Of a DNA stretch of 64,000 nt, positions 1 through 8,264 are shown piece by piece. The stretch covers positions 68,557 to 132,556 of the forward strand of contig DAOQVR010000012.1 in assembly GCA_035341665.1 (NCBI GenBank), given 5' to 3'. This stretch comes from DAOQVR01 sp035341665 (GTDB lineage: Bacteria; Chloroflexota; Anaerolineae; JAAYZQ01). The translations under genes were made by a program, and so were the position numbers. The notes below the pieces were generated by a model. It was not told the DNA's origin and made no database searches. It worked only from the letters and a program-made list of their open reading frames with translations. The number at the start of each line of letters is the position of its first letter. Position 1 is the stretch's first letter.

Positions 1-1002
1 GCCCGCCTCGAGCAGCCGGTCGGCCAGGTATTGCGTGTGAGCCTGGCGGTACGCCAGATAGCTCTCGTCCAGCCCTTCCCACAGCCCGCGGGCGACCGCC
101 TCCAAATCACGGCCGGCCAGCCCGCCGTAGGTGGGAAAACCCTCTCTCAGGATCAGCTCCTGGCACGCCCGCTCGTAAAGCTCTGCGTCGTTCATGCATA
201 GGAATCCGCCGATGTTGGCGAGCGCATCCTTCTTTGCGCTCATGGTGCAGCCGTCAGCATAGGAGAAAGCCTCGCGCGCGATTTCCAGGGTTGACTTCGC
301 TCCAAAACCGGGCTCGCGCATCTTGATGAAGAAGGCGTTTTCCGCATACCGGCAGGCGTCCAGGAAGAAACGGATTCCGTGCTCGTGCAGGGCATGGGCT
401 GCCTCTCGGATGTTCTGCATCGAGACGGGCTGGCCGCCACCCGAGTTGTTTGTGATGGTTAGCATTCCCAGGGGGATGTTCTGTGCGCCGGCGCTGGTGA
501 TGAACGCGCGCAGTTTTGCGACGTCGATGTTGCCCTTGAAAGGATGGCGGCTGGTGGGATCTCTGCCCTCGTCGATGACAAGGTCCGCAGCAGCCGCGCC
601 GCGTGCCTCGATGTTGGCCCTGGTCGTGTCAAAATGCATGTTGCTTGGCACCCGCATCCCGGGGCGCACCAGGATCGAGAACAGCACGTTCTCTGCCGCG
701 CGACCCTGGTGCGTGGGCACAAAGTGGCGGAAGCCAAAGATCTCGCGAATCGCGGCCTCGAGGTGGTAGAAGTTTCGGCAGCCGGCGTACGACTCATCCC
801 CCTGGAGGACCCCGGCCCACTGGTTGTCGCTCATCGCTGCGGTTCCGGAGTCGGTCAGCAGGTCGATGTAGATGTCCCCGGCGCGGATCAGGAAGGGATT
901 GTACCCCGCTTCGGCCAGCAGCCTGGCACGCTCCTCGCGCGTCGTAAGCCGGATGGGCTCGACAGTCTTGATGCGAAAGGGCTCGGGCAGAAACTTGGCC
1001 AT
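1..1002 (-). CDS. tnaA: Tryptophanase / tyrosine phenol-lyase family PLP enzyme (3' part off window)
   Basis: This is a PLP-dependent beta-eliminating lyase that would cleave tryptophan (to indole, pyruvate and ammonia) or tyrosine (to phenol). The first 334 residues are visible and the gene runs out of the window at position 1. The family hallmarks are in order: the N-terminal LPEPFRIK, DSGTAAMSD, the THQGR loop, the NNSGGGQPVS segment and the PLP-lysine region MSAKKDALANIGG, then EGFPTYGGLAGRD. The ATG at 1002 follows an AGAGG Shine-Dalgarno. The C-terminal residues that separate tryptophanase from tyrosine phenol-lyase lie outside the window. NMHFDTTRANIE resembles the second tryptophanase subgroup, so tnaA is the better guess. 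It points to amino-acid fermentation. Confidence 0.88.
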   Translation of the reverse strand, partial: MAKFLPEPFRIKTVEPIRLTTREERARLLAEAGYNPFLIRAGDIYIDLLTDSGTAAMSDNQWAGVLQGDESYAGCRNFYHLEAAIREIFGFRHFVPTHQGRAAENVLFSILVRPGMRVPSNMHFDTTRANIEARGAAAADLVIDEGRDPTSRHPFKGNIDVAKLRAFITSAGAQNIPLGMLTITNNSGGGQPVSMQNIREAAHALHEHGIRFFLDACRYAENAFFIKMREPGFGAKSTLEIAREAFSYADGCTMSAKKDALANIGGFLCMNDAELYERACQELILREGFPTYGGLAGRDLEAVARGLWEGLDESYLAYRQAHTQYLADRLLEAG

Positions 1003-1098
1003 CGCTCCGACCTCTCGTAAGGGTTCACGTCCTCCGCTAGTATACACGCCAGGGGCCAAAAGGAAAAGCCTGGCCCATGGCCCTCGCGCCCACAGGGC

Positions 1099-1127
1099 TT
1101 GACACCGCCGCGATGACATGGTTAAAT
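1099..1127 (+). promoter_or_regulatory. Sigma70-type promoter for the 1179 lipoprotein gene
   Basis: A perfect -35 TTGACA (1099-1104) is followed after 17 bp by TTAAAT (1122-1127). It lies about 50 bp upstream of the lipoprotein start. The -10 is only a 4/6 match. Confidence 0.5.
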
Positions 1128-1178
1128 GGCTTGCGCGGGCGATGCAGGTGCTGCCTGCCCGCTGAGAAAGGAGTCCTT

Positions 1179-1598
1179 GTGGTGCACACGCGAATCTCAC
1201 TTCTTGCCCTCTTGTGCGTGCTTTGCTTCGGTGCATGGGGCTGCAGCGCCGACGAGCCCGGCACGAGCCCTCTCCCGACCCCCATTCCGGAGCCCTCTGA
1301 CCTGCTGTCGTTGGTGGCCAGCGATCCGGCGGCCTATGTTGGTCAGCAGGTGATTGTCGAAGGCGTGCTGGAGTCGGAGGGGGGCATGCCCAATCCGGCT
1401 TTCTACCTTTCCGACGGCCAGGGCCACCGCCTGGCGACCAGCGCCTGGGTCGCTATCGAGGCCGTGCAGCCGCCGCAGGGCGGCGTACAGCCCAAGACCA
1501 TGTCCGAGTTTGTGGGGAAGCAACTCCGCCTCACTGGCGAAGTGGCACGGGCGGGCGAGCGGTATCTGCTGGAAGTGTCCTCGGCTCTAGAGAAGTAG
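1179..1598 (+). CDS. Small lipoprotein with a possible OB-fold
   Basis: This is a 139-residue predicted lipoprotein. It has a short charged N-terminus, a hydrophobic stretch (ISLLALLCVLCFGAW) and a lipobox ending at Cys22, so it should be anchored outside the cytoplasmic membrane. A Pro/Thr-rich spacer follows. The remainder (VGQQVIVEGVLES ... GKQLRLTGEVARAGERYLLEV) has the strand spacing of an OB-fold, which is an inference. The GTG at 1179 was chosen because AAAGGAG ends 6 bases before it. A GTG at 1182 is equally possible, and an upstream in-frame ATG would bury the signal peptide. No function is assigned. It lies 22 bp upstream of the M6 protease gene and may be cotranscribed with it. Confidence 0.7.
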   Translation: MVHTRISLLALLCVLCFGAWGCSADEPGTSPLPTPIPEPSDLLSLVASDPAAYVGQQVIVEGVLESEGGMPNPAFYLSDGQGHRLATSAWVAIEAVQPPQGGVQPKTMSEFVGKQLRLTGEVARAGERYLLEVSSALEK

Positions 1599-1620
1599 CC
1601 TGATAGGCGAAGAGGTGAAC

Positions 1621-4077
1621 ATGAAGCGCGGTGTGGCATGCGTGGCCGTACTGATCTGTCTGTCGTTCCTCTTGATTCCGACTGGCGCCCCAGTGCCTGT
1701 GGGCGCAAGCACGATGCCGCCCCACCCCCGGCTCCACGACGCGATTTCGCGTGGCGAGTTGATCCCACCCGGCGCTGGCGGCGCCGTGCGCCTGGGACTG
1801 GACGGAGCAGGCCGCACGCCGGCTGCCCTCACCGGCTCGACCAACGCCCTGGCGGTCGTGGTGGATTTCTCCGACAAGGTCAAGACCGTGACGGCCTCCT
1901 TCTTCGATACCCTTATCTTTGCCGCCCCCGTGGGTGGCCGGGGCTCGGTGCGCGACTACTACAGCGAGGTTTCCTACGGGACGGTGGACATTGTGACGGT
2001 GAATCTGCCGAGCAGCATTGGGTGGAAGCGCGCGCCGCAGACCTACTCCTACTACACCTACGGCAACTACTGCCTGGGCTCCTACCCGCACAATTGCCAG
2101 AAATTGGCCGAGGACATCGTCGATGCGGTGAACGGCGTCGTCGACTTCTCGGACTACGACAACGATGACAACGGCTACGCCGAGCCCATCATGCTCATTC
2201 ACGCCGGACCGGGTGCCGAGTTCACCGGTTACACCGGAGACGCCTGGTCCCACTCTTGGGGGCTGTACAATCCACGCAATTACGATGGGGTGACCATCGC
2301 CGACTATGTGATTATGCCCGAGTACTGGACGTTCGTGAGCCCTAGTGCCAGCGACATGACAATCGGCGTCTTTGCGCACGAGATGGGCCACGGCTTCTGG
2401 GGCTTGCCCGACGTCTATGACCGCGACAACAGCTCCCAGGGTGTTGGCGCCTGGAGCTTGATGGCTGGCGGTTCGTGGAACGGACCCAACAGCGGCGGAT
2501 GGGGATCGGACGGCAGCTCACCAGCTTGGCCCGACGCATGGAACCGGACTCAGATGGGCATTGTCAGTGCTACGCCGATCACCAGTAACGTCACGGGCCG
2601 CGCCATTCCGCGCGCCTACAACAATGCCCCACCCGCCGCAACCGTGCTCAGGCTGCGCACGAGCGTCCTCGGCACCCAGGAGTACTTCCTCCTGGAGAAT
2701 CGTCAACAGGTCAGCGGCTCGTACGACGAATACCTGCCCGGCAACGGCCTGCTCGTCTGGCACGTGGACGAGGCTATGAACGACTACAGCAAGCAGAATG
2801 ACTACGAATGCACGGCAACGCCGCACTGCCAGTGCAGCGACACCTATCACTACCTGCTGGCCCTCGAGCAGGCCGATGGCCTCGCAGACCTGGAGTGGAA
2901 CAACGACCCGGGCGACACCGGCGATCCTTTCCCTGGCTCCACGACCAACCGCGCCTGGACCATGGTGACCGATCCAGAGAGCAGCTCATGGTACGGGGGC
3001 CCCACGTGCGCCAACACCTGCATCGGCGCCACCAACATCGGCAATTCGGGCGCGACGATGACAGCAGATCTACAGGTGAGTTGCGGCGGGCCCAGCAGCG
3101 CCTGGATCTACATGCCGTTGGCGCTCAATCACTATCCGCCGCTGCCCTACACGCCCGCTCTGTATGACATCCAGAACCTAGACGGCGACGGCAACTACAC
3201 CGTCAGCTGGTCGACGGCCGCCCTTGCCGACTACTACCAGCTGCAGGAGGACGACAGCAGTACTTTCGCCAGTCCTGTGGCACGTTACTCAGGAGGCTCC
3301 ACCTCCTTCGCCGTCGCCGACCAGCCTCTGGGTACCTGGTACTACCGTGTGCGTGGCTGTAACGCCCTGGGATGCGGCGCCTGGAGCGGCATCAAGTCCA
3401 CGACGGTCAGCCCGCAGGGTGGCTGGCAGACCGTGGTGAGCACCGACTTTGAAGGCTCCTTTCCCGGCCCCTGGCAGGTCTTCGACAATGGTCAGTACGC
3501 GGGCGACTACTTCTGGGCGAAGAGGGACTGCCGCGCCTTTGCGGGCAGCTACTCAGGCTGGGCTGTCGGCGCTGGGTTACAGGGCGGCAACCTGGCCTGC
3601 GGCAGCTACTACCCCGACGATGCCGAGTCGTGGATGATCTTTGGCCCATTCAGTCTGGAGGGTGCCAGCTACGCAGAGATGACCCTCAAGCTGTGGCTCG
3701 ATGTCGAGTACGAGTACGACTACGGTTACTGGGGAGCGTCCCTCGATGGGAACCAGTTCTATGGCGTCTGGGCCACGGGCAACAGCGGCGGTTGGTATGA
3801 TGTGGTCTTTGACCTGACGGACGTCCCCACCTTGGGTGACCTCCGTGGCGAGCCGAATGTCTGGATCGCCCTTGTGCTCGCGACCGACGAGAGCGTTAGC
3901 CACCCTGAGGGCTTCTACGTCGACAACATCCTGGCTCGGAGGTACGTCGGCGCGGAGGGCCAGCCTGGTAGGACTGCCGCTGCGGATGTGCCGGTCGGCC
4001 TGCATCTCCAACCGGGAAGCCTTTCCCCGTTCGAGGGCAAGACGCCCTCCGGCGGCAGGCTGGGTCCCGAGAACTAG
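1621..4077 (+). CDS. Secreted M6-family metalloprotease (immune inhibitor A-like) with FnIII domain
   Basis: This is a 818-residue secreted zinc endopeptidase. A signal peptide covers roughly residues 1-28. The catalytic domain carries HEMGH (His253, Glu254, His257) continuing into GFWGLPDVYD, the M6 signature, with Asp264 as the expected third zinc ligand. A fibronectin type III-like unit lies around residues 505-600 (ending YYRVRGCNALGCGAWS). The C-terminal part is an aromatic, Gly-rich beta domain like the one in immune inhibitor A proteases. The ATG at 1621 has AGAGG upstream; a GTG two codons earlier would add only two residues. No propeptide-processing site is obvious. The likely role is extracellular protein degradation. 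Confidence 0.9.
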   Translation: MKRGVACVAVLICLSFLLIPTGAPVPVGASTMPPHPRLHDAISRGELIPPGAGGAVRLGLDGAGRTPAALTGSTNALAVVVDFSDKVKTVTASFFDTLIFAAPVGGRGSVRDYYSEVSYGTVDIVTVNLPSSIGWKRAPQTYSYYTYGNYCLGSYPHNCQKLAEDIVDAVNGVVDFSDYDNDDNGYAEPIMLIHAGPGAEFTGYTGDAWSHSWGLYNPRNYDGVTIADYVIMPEYWTFVSPSASDMTIGVFAHEMGHGFWGLPDVYDRDNSSQGVGAWSLMAGGSWNGPNSGGWGSDGSSPAWPDAWNRTQMGIVSATPITSNVTGRAIPRAYNNAPPAATVLRLRTSVLGTQEYFLLENRQQVSGSYDEYLPGNGLLVWHVDEAMNDYSKQNDYECTATPHCQCSDTYHYLLALEQADGLADLEWNNDPGDTGDPFPGSTTNRAWTMVTDPESSSWYGGPTCANTCIGATNIGNSGATMTADLQVSCGGPSSAWIYMPLALNHYPPLPYTPALYDIQNLDGDGNYTVSWSTAALADYYQLQEDDSSTFASPVARYSGGSTSFAVADQPLGTWYYRVRGCNALGCGAWSGIKSTTVSPQGGWQTVVSTDFEGSFPGPWQVFDNGQYAGDYFWAKRDCRAFAGSYSGWAVGAGLQGGNLACGSYYPDDAESWMIFGPFSLEGASYAEMTLKLWLDVEYEYDYGYWGASLDGNQFYGVWATGNSGGWYDVVFDLTDVPTLGDLRGEPNVWIALVLATDESVSHPEGFYVDNILARRYVGAEGQPGRTAAADVPVGLHLQPGSLSPFEGKTPSGGRLGPEN

Positions 4078-4576
4078 AGGGCGCCTCCAACCTTCTCCCA
4101 GAGGGTCTGTCCAGTAACTGCCATTCTGAGTCGTCCATGGCGCGTTCGCGCCACTCGTTCGGCACGAAACAGGTGCTCGCTCCACGTCAGCCTGAGCGAA
4201 GCGGACGATCTCGCCTCTGCGCAGCCGAGATACCGCCTGAAAGGCAGTGAAGTGAGACACTTCTCTGCGCTCAGCTAAGTGGGTTTCGTGCTTTGTGGAC
4301 AGCCCCCTGCCTTCGCCAGGTGGTCTTTATGGCCCAGTTCTGACTGCGCCGGTGCGCTCGGCGCCATGTGCGCCCCGCGCGCCAGGGCCGGCACCGCTGC
4401 GTCCTGGAACCTCCCTGCTCAGGCCAGGCACCCCAGTCCCAAGGTGTATGACCTAATGGACGTCCGGGCGGGGCAGAAGCCTGATCCTGATAGGGTCCCG
4501 AAGCACCGTGATGGCGTCGCGAGGGCGCGGTAGCCTCAGCAGTCCGCGGCGCCCCGGAGGCCTCGTCCCCGTCCAG
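4078..4576. other. Gene-free stretch with a MITE-like element
   Basis: No credible gene is present. Positions 4103-4306 hold a MITE-like repeat, listed separately. From 4307 to 4576 I see only unstructured GC-rich sequence. The short reading frames there lack ribosome binding sites and recognisable composition. Confidence 0.6.
4103..4306 (-). mobile_element. MITE-like element, copy A (terminal inverted repeats, no transposase)
   Basis: The stretch begins GGGTCTGTCC and ends GGACAGCCCC, which are imperfect terminal inverted repeats. Read on the minus strand it aligns by eye along its length with the element at 63748-63900. Both start GGGGCTGTCCAMAAAGCACG. Both share a TGAGCGCRG tract, then TTTCACTGCSTTTC-like and GCGG(A/T)ATC segments. 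Both end with GAATGRCAGT followed by the inverted repeat. There is no coding capacity. The name MITE is an inference from size, ends and the second copy. Confidence 0.6.
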
Positions 4577-5746
4577 CTAGAGCGCCGCGTGTTTCTCCTG
4601 GATAGCGTTGGCCAGGGCATCGAGTGCCGCGAAGGCCTCCTCGCCGGGCATGCCCTTGCTCAGCACAGGGCTCAGCACTTCCACCTCCAGGTTCGGGATC
4701 AGGGCCGAGATCTGCTCCACTGCCTTGGTCCCCCAGCCAAAGGACCCGATGATTGAGGCGTAGCGCAGCTTCGGCCGCAGCGCGTTGGCCAGGTGCGTCA
4801 CCGCAAAGACGGTCGGGTGGGGACCGCCGAGGACAGTGGGCGTGCCGATGACCAGTGTCGCGGGGTCTACGAGAGCCATCGCCAGCTCGCCTAGATCCGT
4901 GGCCGACAGCTCGAACAGCTTGACTTCCATGCCACGCTCGACCAGCGCCGCAGCCAGGTAGTCGACCATAGCCTCCGTGCTGCCGTGCATGGACACGTAG
5001 GGGATCACAACCTGGTTCGCGACCCGGTCCGAAACCCAGTCCTGGTACGCCGACAGAATCTGCGCCGGTTGGTCATAGATTGGGCCGTGCGACGGCGCAA
5101 TCAGGTCGATCTCCAGCGGTTGGATTTTGTCCATGTTCCGAGCAATGACCTTCCGGAAGGGCATCATGATCTCGGCGTAGTAGCGCTTGGCTCCGGCCAG
5201 GACTTGCGGCTCGCGGCTCGCGTACATGTTCGATGTCGCCAGGTGCGACCCGAACAAGTCGCACGTGAAGAGGATGCGGTCCTCCGGCAGGTAGGTCGCC
5301 ATCGTCTCGGGCCAGTGCACCCAGGGCGTGTGCACAAAGCGGAGCGTCTTGTCTCCCAGCGACAGGGTCTCGCCGTCCGCCACGATCTGTATGCGCTCCG
5401 CCGGCACGTCCAGGTGCTCGAGCAACAGCGGCTTGCCTTTCGGGCTGCACAGGACCGCCGCCTCCGGGTAGAGACCCAGGACCTTCGGAATGCTGCCGGA
5501 ATGGTCCTGCTCGCCGTGATGCGACACGACATAATCGATGTGGTCAACGCCTGCCAGCTGCCCCAGCAGCGTCCCCTCCCAGGCCGGATCGACCGTGTCC
5601 AGGAGGGCCGTCTTCTCAGAGCCCTGCACTAGGTAGGCGTTGTAGCTAGTCCCGCCCGGCAGGGGGATCAAAGAGTCGAACAGGCGTCGGTTCCAGTCTA
5701 CCGCGCCTAGCAAGTGCACTCGATCTCGGATTTCCCTTGGCTTCAT
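4577..5746 (-). CDS. Flavodiiron protein (FprA/ROO type)
   Basis: This is a 389-residue cytoplasmic oxygen or nitric-oxide reductase. It would protect an anaerobe using electrons delivered by rubredoxin or F420/NADH partners. The N-terminal beta-lactamase-like domain has the complete diiron set: H77-x-E79-x-D81-H82, H144, D163 and H220, with the family's spacing. The C-terminal flavodoxin domain begins near residue 247 with the FMN phosphate loop SMHGSTEA and includes the TPTVLGG loop. The ATG at 5746 follows AGAGGAT. It is the last gene of a likely operon, 28 bp downstream of rsgA. No rubredoxin domain is fused and none lies nearby. Confidence 0.93.
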   Translation of the reverse strand: MKPREIRDRVHLLGAVDWNRRLFDSLIPLPGGTSYNAYLVQGSEKTALLDTVDPAWEGTLLGQLAGVDHIDYVVSHHGEQDHSGSIPKVLGLYPEAAVLCSPKGKPLLLEHLDVPAERIQIVADGETLSLGDKTLRFVHTPWVHWPETMATYLPEDRILFTCDLFGSHLATSNMYASREPQVLAGAKRYYAEIMMPFRKVIARNMDKIQPLEIDLIAPSHGPIYDQPAQILSAYQDWVSDRVANQVVIPYVSMHGSTEAMVDYLAAALVERGMEVKLFELSATDLGELAMALVDPATLVIGTPTVLGGPHPTVFAVTHLANALRPKLRYASIIGSFGWGTKAVEQISALIPNLEVEVLSPVLSKGMPGEEAFAALDALANAIQEKHAAL

Positions 5747-5774
5747 CCTATCCTCTGCGTGCTCATTCCGTGCC

Positions 5775-6698
5775 CTACTCGCCCATCCGCAGCCGGCAGT
5801 AGCTGTCGTGCCGCTCTGGGCTGACGGCACCCGCCTCGACTGCGCCGATCACCGCACAGCCAGGCTCGTGCGTGTGCGTGCAGCTCGAGAAGCGGCAGCC
5901 GCTCAGAAACGGCCGCATTTCCACAAAGTACCAGGCGAGTTCCTCAGGGTCGATGTCGTAGAAGCCGGCCTCGCGCAGGCCTGGCGTGTCGGCCACATAC
6001 CCGCCCTCGTCCAGCGGCCAGAGCTGCGCGGAGACCGTCGTGTGCCGCCCCTTGCCCGTCGAGTCGCTGATCTCCTGCGTCGCCAGGTTCAGGTCAGGCT
6101 GGATGAGGTTCATCAGGCTGCTCTTCCCCGCCCCCGAGGGGCCGCACAGCACCGACATCTTTCCTCGAAGGTGCGCCTTCAGCTCAGGCGTACCTTCGCC
6201 AGTCGCGGCGCTCGTGTATAGCACAGGGTAGCCGATATCCTCATACAGCCCAAAGTGCTCGCGCGCCTCCTCAGCGTTCTCCAGCAGGTCCACTTTGTTT
6301 GCGCAGATCAACGCCGGCAGCTCGTTGGCCTCCGCGATCACCAGCAGGCGGTCCAGCATGCGCAGGTTGGGATCCGGCTCGCAGACCGAGAGGATGAGCA
6401 CCACCTGGTCGGGATTGGCGACAATCACCTGCTCAACCGGAAGCCGCCCTGGCCCCGCCCGCCGGCGGCTCAGCTGGGTGCGGCGCGGCAGCACCTCTTC
6501 GAGCTCGCCGGTATCCGGGCCCGTCGGCCGGTAGCGCACCTCGTCCCCGGTGGCGACCAGCGTCGTCATGACGCGGTACTTCTTGAGCCGCCCCCGAGTC
6601 CGGCACAGCATCAACCGGTCGCCGTCCAGCACATAGTGCTGGCTGCTCTGCGCCAGCACTACCAGCCCGCTCCTCAGCTCAGCCACAACGCCTCGCAC
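5775..6698 (-). CDS. rsgA: Small ribosomal subunit biogenesis GTPase RsgA
   Basis: This 307-residue GTPase acts in late 30S subunit maturation. It has the circularly permuted G motif order typical of RsgA: G4 NKVD (134-137), then G1 GPSGAGKSS (186-194), then G3 DTPG (237-240). An N-terminal OB-fold precedes them. A C-terminal zinc finger has C268, C273, a His at 275 or 277, and C281. The start is a GTG at 6698 with a GGCAGG stretch directly upstream. No better start is visible. It lies between an NTase-like gene (45 bp upstream) and the flavodiiron gene (28 bp downstream) on the same strand. Confidence 0.95.
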   Translation of the reverse strand: MRGVVAELRSGLVVLAQSSQHYVLDGDRLMLCRTRGRLKKYRVMTTLVATGDEVRYRPTGPDTGELEEVLPRRTQLSRRRAGPGRLPVEQVIVANPDQVVLILSVCEPDPNLRMLDRLLVIAEANELPALICANKVDLLENAEEAREHFGLYEDIGYPVLYTSAATGEGTPELKAHLRGKMSVLCGPSGAGKSSLMNLIQPDLNLATQEISDSTGKGRHTTVSAQLWPLDEGGYVADTPGLREAGFYDIDPEELAWYFVEMRPFLSGCRFSSCTHTHEPGCAVIGAVEAGAVSPERHDSYCRLRMGE

Positions 6699-6743
6699 CC
6701 TGCCGCGCTGTCGTGGAGCGAGTTACCAGGCCTGCCCCCCCGG

Positions 6744-7310
6744 CTACATCCGGATGCCATGCTCGACCAGGTAGCGGGTCACATCTTCTGGCTCGCTCAG
6801 CCCCTCGTCCAGGAATGCACAGTAGACGTAGTATCCGCTGTACGTGGGGGTGCGCAGCTCAGGGGTCAGGATAGAGTTCTTGTAGCGCAGAATCGCCTCC
6901 CGAAGCGCCGGTGTCATCTTCTCCCGGAAACCGTACATCGGCGCCATCCGCTCCTCGATGGCCGTGTCATCCATCGACCAGATGTCAATCTTCCACGGCC
7001 GTCCCCAGTCGCCGTAACGGAAGCGGGGCTTCAAGTAGAGCCCGCCGGCCATCGTCTGCAGATAATCCTTCTCCACGACTACCTGGAAGACGAGTGGGGA
7101 TCGGGCAAGCAGGCCGCCGATGGCAAAGACCTCGCTCAGATCCACCTTGCGCATGTAGAGGTCGATGTCGGGGAAGGCCATCACGTCCAGGAAGTACGAT
7201 CCCGTCGGCACGAATCCGCCGTAGGGGCGCAGGACCTCGCCAACACCGATCTCGCGCATCACGGTGTCGGCTTCCTCTCTCAGCCTGCGGGCACGTTCCA
7301 GTGGGTCCAT
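6744..7310 (-). CDS. Nucleotidyltransferase-fold protein, unknown substrate
   Basis: This is a 188-residue protein with the nucleotidyltransferase-like core motif GS (37-38) followed by DID (48-50). Helical N- and C-terminal parts surround a region rich in aromatic residues (KPRFRYGDWGRPWKIDIW). It looks like a stand-alone minimal nucleotidyltransferase or a substrate-binding relative. I do not recognise a named family. The ATG at 7310 is preceded by AAGGCAG and by a good promoter (7332-7359). It heads the rsgA/flavodiiron operon. No toxin-antitoxin partner (HEPN protein) is adjacent, which argues against a MNT/HEPN pair. Confidence 0.6.
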   Translation of the reverse strand: MDPLERARRLREEADTVMREIGVGEVLRPYGGFVPTGSYFLDVMAFPDIDLYMRKVDLSEVFAIGGLLARSPLVFQVVVEKDYLQTMAGGLYLKPRFRYGDWGRPWKIDIWSMDDTAIEERMAPMYGFREKMTPALREAILRYKNSILTPELRTPTYSGYYVYCAFLDEGLSEPEDVTRYLVEHGIRM

Positions 7311-7331
7311 CTGCCTTGCTCTTTGAGAGCC

Positions 7332-7359
7332 ATTATACGCGCTGTGGGCGGTGCGTCAA
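7332..7359 (-). promoter_or_regulatory. Promoter for the NTase-rsgA-flavodiiron operon
   Basis: On the minus strand, TTGACG (7354-7359) is followed after 16 bp by a perfect TATAAT (7332-7337). It is 22 bases upstream of the start codon at 7310. Confidence 0.75.
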
Positions 7360-7527
7360 GCAGGTGCCACGCGTAAGGGAAGGCACCGACGAATGCTGGG
7401 ATCGCCTGGCTCCTGCCCGCCCTTTGCGGCATGGAACATGGATGTTCTGTGAAGGGTTCTGTGGTAAGATGGTGACAAGATCTGGCGGGGGCCCGGACGC
7501 AACCAACATTAGGAGAGAAGCGGATTC

Positions 7528-8164
7528 TTGGCAAGCCTGGACGAGTACCTTCAAGATCCATGTGGCACCCTATCCATACCCTACTGGAAAGCCGCGAGAA
7601 CACCGATTCCGGACCAAGTGCGCATCGTCCATGCGGATGAGTTCGAGGCAGCACACTGGACCGGGTACTCGGATACGCGGTACTTCAGGCTTATCCATCC
7701 CCTTGTCTCAATCCCCAGCGGCGTTCTGGACGATCGCTTTGAGATAAGAACCGCGAATCCATGCACAGACGCAGGTGTCATTTCGTCGCTGATCGATGCC
7801 TCCTACGACGACATTCGGGTGACTCCTGGTCAGGTGCTCGACTGGGCCGGTCACCCGGTATTCGACGGCCGCCTTTGGGTATTGGTTGCAGAACGCAGCA
7901 GCGGCACGGTCGTGGGTGCCGGCATCGCGGAGCTGGACCGGTCCCTCCGCGAGGGCGTGCTGGAATGGATACAGGTCCTGCCGGCGTTCCGGCGCCGTGG
8001 GCTGGGGCAGTTCATCGTGACCGAGCTGCTCTCGAGGCTGGTGGGCATCGCCGGCTTTGACGGTATCAGGGCAGGTCGGCGGCCAGTCAGCGCCCGAACG
8101 TCTGTATCGCACCTGCGGCTTTGTCGGAGACGACATTTGGCACATTCTGCGCAGGCGCCAATGA
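7528..8164 (+). pseudogene. GNAT acetyltransferase with a frameshift
   Basis: This is a GNAT-family N-acetyltransferase broken near its end. It starts at TTG 7528, with AGGAGAG eleven bases upstream. The first frame gives a variable N-terminus and the acetyl-CoA loop FRRRGLGQF, and stays GNAT-like to Phe177 (codon 8056-8058). It then becomes nonsense that would run to 8268. Shifting by +1 at about 8059 restores the conserved family ending: TVSGQ, then ERLYRTCGF and GDDIWHILRRR, with TGA at 8162-8164. The likely cause is loss of two bases in a GC-rich codon. It is either a genuine pseudogene or an assembly error. Confidence 0.8.
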
Positions 8165-8264
8165 GCCCTCCGAAACCCAGCGTAGGCAACCGGATACCCA
8201 GAATCCACACTCGCCTTGCCCTCCTCTCCCGCGGGTGCTATGAGCTATCTGTAGAGTCCCGGCC

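Noticed and set aside
1531..2391. Long minus-strand reading frame opposite the M6 protease
   Set aside because: Its low-complexity Val/Gly/His composition mirrors the GC-rich codons of the real gene, and the plus frame has a complete protease signature.
4279..4756. Two short plus-strand reading frames (about 82-84 codons)
   Set aside because: They have no ribosome binding site or recognisable composition, and one runs into the antisense of the flavodiiron gene.
7434..7447. GAACATGGATGTTC palindrome upstream of the GNAT gene, considered as a LexA box
   Set aside because: The arms are 6 bases apart, not the 4 required for GAAC-N4-GTTC, and it is not placed within a clear promoter.
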